Below are positions 1 through 4,572 of a DNA stretch of 5,001 nt, one piece after another; position 1 is the stretch's first letter; each line of letters opens with the position of its first letter. The notes beneath the pieces are model-generated. The model made no database searches and was not told the DNA's origin. It saw only the letters and a list, made by a program, of their open reading frames with translations. This DNA comes from Pseudomonadota bacterium (GTDB taxonomy: Bacteria > Pseudomonadota > Gammaproteobacteria > Burkholderiales > SG8-39), in assembly GCA_021847125.1 (NCBI GenBank), contig JAJZUK010000137.1, forward strand, positions 1-5,001. The letters are read 5' to 3'. The position numbers and the translations under genes were made by a program.

Positions 1-1314
1 CTCGGCGAAGCGTGCCGCCTGATCCTCGGGGTCGTTCAATTCGGAAAAACCGTTGGCCATCTCGCGTCCGGTGATGTACAGCTCGAAGCGGTCGGTGACC
101 TCCGGGTTTGCGTCGTTGCGCCGCGCAAGCGGCGACACCTCGGCCGGATAGTCGACGATGAACGTCGGCTGGATCAGCTTGGTTTCCGTGGTTTCGTCGA
201 ACAGCATCAGTTGCAGCGAACCCAGGCCCTGGGCGCGGGTTACGTCGACGCCGAGTTTCTTCAGCGCGTGCGTGAGGTAGTCGCGGTCCGCCAGCTCGGC
301 CGCGCTGATCTGCGGGTGGTATTTGCAGATGGCCTCGACCACGGTCAGCCGCTCGAACGGCTGGCCCAGATCGATGCTGTGCTCGCCGTAGGGCAGGGTG
401 GTAGTGCCCAGCACCCCTTGCGCCACCGTGCGCAACAATTCTTCGGTGTAGTCCATGAGGTAGCGGTAATCGCGATACGCCTCGTAGAACTCGATCATGG
501 TGAATTCAGGGTTGTGCCGGGTCGAAATGCCCTCGTTCCTGAAATTGCGGTTGATCTCGAACACTTTCTCGTAGCCGCCCACCACCAGGCGCTTCAGGTA
601 CAGCTCGGGCGCGATGCGCAGGAACAGCTGCATGTCGAGCGCGTTGTGGTGGGTCTCGAAGGGCTTGGCCGCGGCGCCGCCCGGGATCGGGTGCATCATC
701 GGCGTCTCGACTTCGAGATAGCCTTTGCCGACCATGAAGCCGCGGATCGCCTGGATGATCTGACTGCGCACGTTGAACACCTTGCGCGCCTCGGGGTTGG
801 TGATCAGATCGACGTAGCGCTGGCGGTAGCGCTGCTCCTGGTCGGTGAGGCCGTGGAACTTCTCCGGCAGCGGCCGCAGCGACTTGGTCAGCAGGCGTAG
901 TTTGGTGACGCGCACCGACAGCTCGCCCGTCTTGGTCTTGAACAAGGGACCCTCGGCGGCGAGGATATCGCCCAGATCCCAGTGCTTGAACGCATCGTGC
1001 TCGGCGGCCCCGGTCAGGTCGTTGCTGACATAGAGTTGCATACGCCCGCTCATGTCCTGGATGCTGGCGAAACTCGCCTTGCCCATCACGCGCTTGAACA
1101 GCATGCGCCCGGCGATCGCGACCCGGACTTCGCTCGCTTCCAGTTCTTCGTTCGACTTGGTGCCGTGCGCCGCGTGCAAGTCGGCTGCCAGGTCCTTGCG
1201 CGCGAAATCGTTGGGGAAGGCGTTGCCCAGCTTGCGCAGGTCCGCCAGCTTGGCGCGGCGCTCGGCAATGATCTGGTTTTCGTCGAGGATGGGTTGTTGC
1301 TTGTCTTCGGCCAT
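1..1314 (-). CDS. lysS: Lysyl-tRNA synthetase, class II (C-terminus beyond the window)
   Basis: This cytoplasmic enzyme charges tRNA-Lys with lysine using ATP. The frame is open from ATG at 1314-1312 to base 1, giving 438 residues. E. coli LysRS has 505, so roughly 65 C-terminal residues, including class II motif 3 (the GxGxDR arginine), lie outside. Visible parts in order: an N-terminal helix (about 1-60); an OB-fold anticodon-binding domain (about 60-150, with VAIAGR and [11 protein letters not shown]); motif 1 around residues 190-205 ending in [16 protein letters not shown] at 211-219; motif 2 at about 255-285 ([10 protein letters not shown], with Arg259 and Glu261 as the expected ATP and lysine contacts, then RHNPEF); and the late active-site segment LIQPTF to NGFSELND (380-428). 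The start is supported by alignment of MAEDKQQ...[15 protein letters not shown] with known LysRS N-termini; the ribosome site is only a weak GAGA. It follows prfB on the same strand, the arrangement also found in E. coli. No disruption is seen. Confidence 0.97.
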   Translation of the reverse strand, partial: MAEDKQQPILDENQIIAERRAKLADLRKLGNAFPNDFARKDLAADLHAAHGTKSNEELEASEVRVAIAGRMLFKRVMGKASFASIQDMSGRMQLYVSNDLTGAAEHDAFKHWDLGDILAAEGPLFKTKTGELSVRVTKLRLLTKSLRPLPEKFHGLTDQEQRYRQRYVDLITNPEARKVFNVRSQIIQAIRGFMVGKGYLEVETPMMHPIPGGAAAKPFETHHNALDMQLFLRIAPELYLKRLVVGGYEKVFEINRNFRNEGISTRHNPEFTMIEFYEAYRDYRYLMDYTEELLRTVAQGVLGTTTLPYGEHSIDLGQPFERLTVVEAICKYHPQISAAELADRDYLTHALKKLGVDVTRAQGLGSLQLMLFDETTETKLIQPTFIVDYPAEVSPLARRNDANPEVTDRFELYITGREMANGFSELNDPEDQAARFAE

Positions 1315-1346
1315 GTCGTTTCTCGATTGATTGATTACGGTTTGCG

Positions 1347-1357
1347 CCCCGCAGGGG
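1347..1357 (-). repeat. Small GC hairpin in the prfB-lysS spacer
   Basis: CCCC (1347-1350) and GGGG (1354-1357) flank a 3-nt loop in the 63-bp gap between prfB and lysS. On the minus strand it is followed by CGCAAACC and no T-run, so it is not a convincing intrinsic terminator. If the candidate internal promoter nearby is real, it would lie near the 5' end of the lysS transcript. A stem this short can arise by chance in GC-rich DNA. Confidence 0.25.
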
Positions 1358-1366
1358 GGAGCAGTT

Positions 1367-1395
1367 TCTATACTCGCCTAAACGCCCTGTTTCAA
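1367..1395 (-). promoter_or_regulatory. Candidate internal sigma-70-type promoter for lysS
   Basis: On the minus strand TTGAAA (1395-1390, 5 of 6 bases of the -35 consensus) is separated by exactly 17 bp from TATAGA (1372-1367, 4 of 6 of the -10 consensus, lacking the final T). The pair overlaps the last codons and stop of prfB and would start transcription near 1360, about 45 nt before the lysS ATG. It could let lysS be expressed apart from prfB. This is a pattern match only; the mismatched last -10 base weakens it. Confidence 0.3.
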
Positions 1396-2482
1396 ACTCG
1401 CTTCGATGAACATGTCCAGGTCGCCGTCCAGTATCCTTTGTGTATCGCCGATTTCGACGCCGGTGCGCAAATCCTTGATGCGCGACTGGTCGAGCACATA
1501 GGAGCGGATCTGGTGGCCCCAGCCGATGTCGGTCTTGGAGTCCTCCAGCTTCTGCTGCTCGGCCTGGCGCTTGCGCAGTTCGCGCTCGTACAGGCGCGAT
1601 TTCAGCATGGCCATGGCTTCGGCGCGGTTGCGGTGCTGCGAGCGGTCGTTCTGGCACTGCACCACGATATTCGTCGGCAGGTGGGTGATGCGCACCGCCG
1701 AGTCCGTCTTGTTGATGTGCTGGCCGCCGGCGCCCGAGGCGCGGTAGGTGTCGATGCGCAAATCCGCCGGATTGATATCGACCTCGATGGTGTCGTCCAC
1801 CTCGGGGTAGGCGAATACGCTGGCGAACGAGGTGTGGCGCCGGTTGCCGGAATCGAAGGGTGACTTCCGCACCAGGCGGTGGATGCCGGTTTCGGTGCGC
1901 AGGCGCCCGTAGGCGTATTCGCCCGACACCTTGATGGTCGCGCTTTTGATCCCCGCCACCTCGCCTTCGGATTCCTCCAGCACTTCGATGGCAAAGCCGC
2001 AGCGCTCGCAATACTTGAGATACATGCGTTCCAGCATCGCGGCCCAGTCCTGGGCCTCGGTGCCGCCCGAACCCGACTGGATATCGACGAAGCAGTTGTT
2101 CGGATCCAGCGCATTGGAGAACATGCGGCGGAATTCCATGCTGGCGACGAGTTTCTCCGCCGCGGCAAGATCCGCGGCCACGCTGAGGAGGGTCGCGTCG
2201 TCGGACTCGGCGCGCGCCATTTCGAACAGTTCGCCCGCATCGCGCAACTGGCTTTCCAGCAGCACCAGGCTGCCGACGATGCCGTCCAGGGTCTTCTTTT
2301 CGCGTCCGAGTTCCTGCGCGCGCTTGGCGTCGCTCCAGATGTCCGGCGCTTCCAACTGCCTCCCGACTTCGATCAGGCGTGCCTGTTTGGTGTCGAAGTC
2401 AAAGATACCTCCGCATTTCCCTGGCGCGCGCGCCAAGGTCGGCGAGGCGATTTGCGATGATATTGATCTTTTCGGCTTCCAT
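1378..2482 (-). CDS. prfB: Peptide chain release factor 2, expressed by programmed +1 frameshift
   Basis: RF2 reads UGA and UAA stop codons in the ribosomal A site and triggers hydrolysis of peptidyl-tRNA. The protein joins two frames: ATG at 2482 through CTT at 2402 (27 residues, [17 protein letters not shown]... to RRYL), then a skipped T at 2401, then GAC at 2400 to TAG at 1378 (340 residues), total 367 aa (E. coli 365). Domains in order: N-terminal helical domain (about 1-110); the superdomain with the codon-recognition tripeptide Ser207-Pro208-Phe209 in RKSPFDSG; and the catalytic GGQ at 252-254 within [11 protein letters not shown]. Residue 248, equivalent to E. coli position 246, is Ala, as in most bacteria, rather than the Thr of E. 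coli K-12. Without the frameshift only a 27-residue peptide is made, so RF2 scarcity raises its own synthesis. A start at 2436 in the second frame would be wrong: its first 12 residues ([12 protein letters not shown]) are out-of-frame sequence. lysS follows 63 bp downstream. The ribosome site before 2482 is poor. Confidence 0.97.
2398..2413 (-). promoter_or_regulatory. prfB programmed +1 frameshift site
   Basis: Read on the minus strand from 2413 to 2398 the sequence is CGG AGG TAT CTT TGA C. The elements of the E. coli RF2 recoding site (AGG GGG TAT CTT TGA C) are all present: a Shine-Dalgarno-like CGGAGG three bases before the slippery CTT, the CTT T slip onto TTT, an in-frame TGA stop, and a following C that makes TGA a weak termination context. 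The first frame reads ...MRRYL-stop; after the shift it continues DFDTKQARL, which matches RF2. The product therefore senses its own activity. Confidence 0.96.
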
Positions 2483-2500
2483 GATTGGCTTTTTTGTCAG

Positions 2501-2517
2501 AATTGCGCAATTATACT
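2501..2517. promoter_or_regulatory. Divergent promoter region with a 12-bp palindrome (candidate operator)
   Basis: AATTGCGCAATT at 2501-2512 is a perfect palindrome between the divergent prfB and hydrolase genes. It overlaps a perfect minus-strand -10 hexamer TATAAT (2515-2510, 28 nt from the prfB ATG) and directly abuts or overlaps a plus-strand TATACT (2512-2517). Neither has a good -35 at 16-18 bp: prfB would use GGGGGA, and TTGTCA at 2494-2499 is only 12 bp from TATACT. The placement would let one bound protein affect both directions, but no regulator is identified and AT/GC palindromes of this size occur by chance. Confidence 0.35.
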
Positions 2518-2523
2518 CTGGCA

Positions 2524-2540
2524 CCGGGGGTTTCCCCCGG
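2524..2540 (+). repeat. GC-rich hairpin in the hydrolase leader
   Basis: CCGGGGG (2524-2530) and CCCCCGG (2534-2540) form a perfect 7-bp stem with a TTT loop. It ends three bases before the ribosome binding site of the hydrolase gene. If transcription starts about 7 nt after TATACT, the mRNA would begin at or close to this stem, as in stabilising 5' hairpins. There is no T-tract on either strand, so it is not a terminator. It could also influence ribosome access. Confidence 0.5.
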
Positions 2541-2543
2541 CTC

Positions 2544-2551
2544 AAGGAAGG
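2544..2551 (+). promoter_or_regulatory. Strong ribosome binding site deciding the hydrolase start
   Basis: AAGGAAGG lies 7 nt before the ATG at 2559. It fixes the start there rather than at the upstream in-frame ATG at 2379, which would run through the prfB coding region and add 60 residues with no resemblance to the hydrolase fold. Confidence 0.85.
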
Positions 2552-2558
2552 CAAGACC

Positions 2559-3317
2559 ATGGATATCGGCCACAAGCTGATGGGCGAAGGGGCATCCAGG
2601 GTGCTGGTATTGCACGGCTGGCTGGGCGACCAACGCATTTTCGAACCCATGTTCGACAGCCTCAACCTGGAGAGCTTCACTTACGCCTTCATGGACTACC
2701 GCGGCTATGGCTGCTCCAGGGACCTCGCCGGCGTCTACACCATGGACGAGATTGCGGGCGACGCTTTTGCGCTCGCCGACAAACTGGGCTGGGACTGGTT
2801 CTACGTGGTCGGTCATTGCATGGGCGGCATGGTGGCCCAGCACCTGGTGGCGGACGCGCCGGACCGGGTACGCGCCGCGGTCCTGATCGCGCCGGTGCCC
2901 GCCTGCGGCATGCACTTTGACGAAGACACCTGGGCGCTGTTTCACGGCGCGATCGAAGATCCGATGAAGCGCGCCGGCATCGTCGACTTCGCCACCGGCA
3001 GCCGGCTTAGCGCCACCTGGCTGGACGCGATGAGCGCGCGTTCGGTCGCCTGCTCCACGCGCGAGGCCTTCGCCGGCTATCTGGACGCCTGGATGAAGAC
3101 CGACTTCAGCGCGCGCCTGCAAGGCGGGGCGCATCGCATGAAAGTGCTGGTGGGGGAGTACGACCCGGCGATGACGCCGGCGCTGATGAACCAAACCCTC
3201 CTCGCCTGGAATCATCGCGCCGAGATGGAGATCCTGCCTAACTGCGGCCATTACCCGATGCTGGAGACGCCGGTCTACCTGGCGACGGTGATGGAGCGCT
3301 TCCTCAACGGCGCGTAG
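2559..3317 (+). CDS. Alpha/beta hydrolase with a Cys nucleophile
   Basis: This is a 252-aa single-domain alpha/beta-fold hydrolase, probably cytoplasmic because no signal peptide is visible. Landmarks in order: strand and oxyanion loop VLVLHGWLGD (His19-Gly20); FMDYRGYGCS (about 45-55), the usual D-x-R-G-x-G-x-S element; the nucleophile elbow VVGHCMGGM with Cys87 where most family members have Ser; a cap region (about 115-185); the acid GEYDP (Asp202); and the catalytic His in NCGHYPMLETP (His231). The Cys-Asp-His order is that of a working triad. Cys nucleophiles in this fold are known in dienelactone hydrolases and PHA synthases, but overall the protein resembles the MhpC/BioH-type lineage. 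The change from Ser needs only one base (AGC to TGC), so a point mutation or read error is possible. The substrate is unknown. The gene is divergent from prfB and 39 bp upstream of an aldo/keto reductase on the same strand, probably cotranscribed. Confidence 0.9.
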   Translation: MDIGHKLMGEGASRVLVLHGWLGDQRIFEPMFDSLNLESFTYAFMDYRGYGCSRDLAGVYTMDEIAGDAFALADKLGWDWFYVVGHCMGGMVAQHLVADAPDRVRAAVLIAPVPACGMHFDEDTWALFHGAIEDPMKRAGIVDFATGSRLSATWLDAMSARSVACSTREAFAGYLDAWMKTDFSARLQGGAHRMKVLVGEYDPAMTPALMNQTLLAWNHRAEMEILPNCGHYPMLETPVYLATVMERFLNGA

Positions 3318-3356
3318 CGGCGTTTTGCTGCAGTCCAGTTCAGTGAATTCGAAATC

Positions 3357-3440
3357 ATGCCGACCCGCCGCAACGTGCTCAAGCTGCTTGCCGCAGCGCC
3401 TGTCATGGCTGTGATCCCGCCTGCACCCGCGGCTGGCGCA
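3357..3440 (+). other. Tat-type signal peptide coding segment of the aldo/keto reductase
   Basis: Residues 1-28: n-region with Arg4-Arg5 in TRRNVLK, h-region LLAAAPVMAVI, and a Pro/Ala-rich c-region PPAPAAGA. Val replaces the preferred Phe of the S/T-R-R-x-F-L-K consensus, which is tolerated. Likely cleavage lies after APA (residue 25) or close by; after residue 28 is less likely because Pro follows. Confidence 0.7.
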
Positions 3441-4265
3441 CCGCTCAAGCGCGCCATACCGAAGACGGGCGAACTGCTGCACGCGATCGGCCTGGGCACC
3501 TGGCAGACCTTCGACGTGGGCGGCGACGCAGCCGGCCGCGCGGCCGCGCGCGAAGTCCTCGCGCGTTTCGTCAAGGCCGGGGGGCAGATGGTGGACAGTT
3601 CGCCCATGTACGCGAGTTCGGAGTCGGTGGTCGGTGATCTCGCCGCCGATTTGGGCGTGGAAAAGACGCTGTTTCTCGCCACCAAGGTCTGGACCAGCGG
3701 ACGCGAGGCCGGCATACGCCAGATGGAGGAATCGATGCGCCGCATGCGTACCAGACGCATGGATCTCCTGCAGGTGCACAACCTGACCGACGTACACACC
3801 CAGTTGAACACGCTGCGCGAGTGGAAGGAACAGGGCAGGATCCGCTACCTCGGCATCACCCACTATCACGAGGGCGCTTACGCCGAACTCGAGCGCCTGA
3901 TCAAATCGGAAAACCTCGATTTCGCGCAGTTCAACTACAACGTGGTGAGCACCGCGGCCGAGGCGCGCCTGCTGCCGCTATGCGCGGAATACAAGACCGC
4001 CGTGATCGTCAACCGCCCGTTCGAGGAGGGCGATCTGTTTCGCAAAGTGAAGGGCAGGGAACTGCCCAGGTGGGCGGAGGAATTCGACTGCAACAGTTGG
4101 GCGCGGTTTTTCCTCAAGTTCATCCTGTCGCATCCGGCGGTGACCTGCGCCATTCCCGCGACGCGCAACCCGGACTACCTGGTGGACAACATGGGGGCGG
4201 CGCTGGGGCGGCTGCCCGATGCGGCTCTGCGCCGGCGCATGGTGCAGCATATGCGCAGTCTTTAG
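3357..4265 (+). CDS. Aldo/keto reductase with a twin-arginine signal peptide
   Basis: This is a 302-aa aldo/keto reductase family protein, an NAD(P)H-dependent oxidoreductase on a TIM barrel. The N-terminus MPTRRNVLKLLAAAPVMAVI fits a Tat signal: T-R-R-x-V-L-K, a hydrophobic stretch, and AxA-type cleavage options near residues 23-28. The protein is therefore expected to be exported folded, with cofactor, to the periplasm. The barrel starts at LLHAIGLGTWQTF (about 40-52). The catalytic tetrad is complete: Asp80 and Tyr85 (VDSSPMY), Lys110 (LATKVW), His141 (LLQVHNLTD). Later landmarks are GRIRYLGITHYH, the QFNYNVVS strand, VNRPF, and the C-terminal cofactor element AIPATRNPDYLVDN (roughly residues 263-276). 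The start is chosen because it gives a complete Tat signal; the ribosome site is weak, which may indicate coupling to the hydrolase 39 bp upstream. The substrate cannot be inferred. The convergent spacer after it is full of hairpins but has no classical terminator. Confidence 0.92.
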   Translation: MPTRRNVLKLLAAAPVMAVIPPAPAAGAPLKRAIPKTGELLHAIGLGTWQTFDVGGDAAGRAAAREVLARFVKAGGQMVDSSPMYASSESVVGDLAADLGVEKTLFLATKVWTSGREAGIRQMEESMRRMRTRRMDLLQVHNLTDVHTQLNTLREWKEQGRIRYLGITHYHEGAYAELERLIKSENLDFAQFNYNVVSTAAEARLLPLCAEYKTAVIVNRPFEEGDLFRKVKGRELPRWAEEFDCNSWARFFLKFILSHPAVTCAIPATRNPDYLVDNMGAALGRLPDAALRRRMVQHMRSL

Positions 4266-4268
4266 TTC

Positions 4269-4300
4269 GACGCCTGGTCAGGCCTGACATATGCGGCGTC
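4269..4300. repeat. Nested inverted repeat after the aldo/keto reductase
   Basis: GACGCC (4269-4274) pairs with GGCGTC (4295-4300). Between them is a perfect 12-bp palindrome GTCAGGCCTGAC (4277-4288) that can fold as a 4-bp stem with a 4-nt loop. It begins 3 bases after the stop codon and could form the 3' end structure of the hydrolase/reductase mRNA. There is no T-run, so any termination would not be of the simple intrinsic type. Confidence 0.45.
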
Positions 4301-4332
4301 ACAGCTGCCATCGCATGCCGAGAACGGCCATT

Positions 4333-4347
4333 GCGCGCTCTGCGCGC
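4333..4347. repeat. GCGCGC hairpin
   Basis: GCGCGC (4333-4338), a TCT loop, GCGCGC (4342-4347). It sits one base before the first long hairpin. On its own it is a low-complexity GC stem that could be chance; its place in a run of hairpins is the reason to list it. Confidence 0.35.
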
Positions 4348-4348
4348 C

Positions 4349-4399
4349 AACCGTGTTTTCTGTACGGATAAAAAGCGCATCCGTACAGAAAACACGGTT
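4349..4399. repeat. Long perfect hairpin 1 (21-bp stem, 9-nt loop)
   Basis: Arms 4349-4369 and 4379-4399 are perfectly complementary over 21 bp, with loop AAAAAGCGC (4370-4378). The outer stem is AT-rich (AACCGTGTTTTCTGT), the inner part is ACGGAT. The apex 4364-4384 recurs in hairpin 2 in opposite orientation at 19 of 21 positions. On the plus strand it is followed by ATTGTTAACAA and on the minus strand by GGCGCGC, so it lacks a terminator tail. It could act as folded single-stranded DNA, as RNA, or as an mRNA 3' end block. Confidence 0.9.
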
Positions 4400-4400
4400 A

Positions 4401-4410
4401 TTGTTAACAA
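4401..4410. repeat. 10-bp palindrome between the long hairpins
   Basis: TTGTTAACAA is a perfect palindrome, starting one base after hairpin 1. It could be a protein-binding site or just part of the AT-rich spacer (4400-4437). A -35-like reading (TTGTTA) has no -10 at usable distance: the nearest TATACA is 24 bp on. Confidence 0.4.
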
Positions 4411-4437
4411 CAAGGACAGTGCAGGGGTTTTATACAA

Positions 4438-4488
4438 GATCATCGCTTGCGCACGGATGTGCTTTTCATCCGTGCGCAAGCGATGATC
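4438..4488. repeat. Long perfect hairpin 2 (22-bp stem, 7-nt loop)
   Basis: Arms 4438-4459 and 4467-4488 are perfectly complementary over 22 bp, with loop TGCTTTT (4460-4466). The outer stem (GATCATCGCTTGCGC) is unrelated to that of hairpin 1, but the apex 4453-4473 is the reverse complement of the hairpin 1 apex with 2 mismatches in 21. No T-run follows on either strand. The spacing and shared apex suggest the two hairpins are members of one family. Confidence 0.9.
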
Positions 4489-4489
4489 C

Positions 4490-4513
4490 GCGCGGACGGT
4501 TCTTCGTCCGCGC
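4490..4513. repeat. Hairpin 3 (9-bp stem, 6-nt loop)
   Basis: GCGCGGACG (4490-4498) and CGTCCGCGC (4505-4513) enclose GTTCTT. It starts two bases after hairpin 2 ends, so the two stems would nearly stack. The layout (GCGC base, GGA/TCC, CTT-containing loop) loosely resembles the apex of hairpin 2, but the match is too short to claim common origin. AAAA follows on the plus strand, not TTTT. Confidence 0.7.
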
Positions 4514-4572
4514 AAAATCGCAAAGGTGCAACGCCAGCGCGCGATTCAGTTTGCGAGTTGTAAGCGCTGCGC

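Larger units (their letters stand above)
4266..4572. other. Convergent intergenic region packed with palindromes
   Basis: These 307 bp between two tail-to-tail genes carry no convincing coding sequence. Short open frames cross them on both strands, but they run through perfect hairpins and resemble no protein family I recognise. In order the region holds a nested inverted repeat (4269-4300), a GCGCGC hairpin (4333-4347), a 21-bp-stem hairpin (4349-4399), a 10-bp palindrome (4401-4410), a 22-bp-stem hairpin (4438-4488), a 9-bp-stem hairpin (4490-4513), and a weak AATCGC/GCGATT pair (4516-4521, 4541-4546). By my count 4349-4437 is about 40% GC, against clearly GC-rich flanks. No T-tract follows any hairpin on either strand. 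Confidence 0.85.

Noticed and set aside
982..1863. Plus-strand open frames opposite lysS and prfB (also 211-900 and 1879-2460)
   Set aside because: Low-complexity His/Val/Leu/Ala shadow translations of the antisense strand, with no motif and no ribosome site.
506..2011. Long open frame on the minus strand across lysS and prfB
   Set aside because: It is an out-of-frame reading of two confidently identified genes, with an Arg/Gly/Pro-rich composition typical of shadow frames in GC-rich DNA.
2398..2401. prfB as a frameshifted pseudogene
   Set aside because: The in-frame TGA is the conserved programmed recoding site and the rest of the gene is intact.
2379..2558. N-terminal extension of the hydrolase from an upstream ATG
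   Set aside because: It runs through the prfB frameshift region, has no homology to the fold, and a strong ribosome site precedes the ATG at 2559.
2511..3869. 452-codon open frame antisense to the hydrolase and reductase
   Set aside because: It lies opposite two genes with clear catalytic motifs and shows no recognisable domain; it is explained by GC-rich codon bias.
4349..4513. Hairpins as ordinary rho-independent terminators
   Set aside because: No T-tract follows any stem on either strand, and two of the stems are longer than typical terminators.
4349..4513. CRISPR array
   Set aside because: The repeated unit is only a 21-nt apex occurring twice in opposite orientation, without regular spacers or cas genes.
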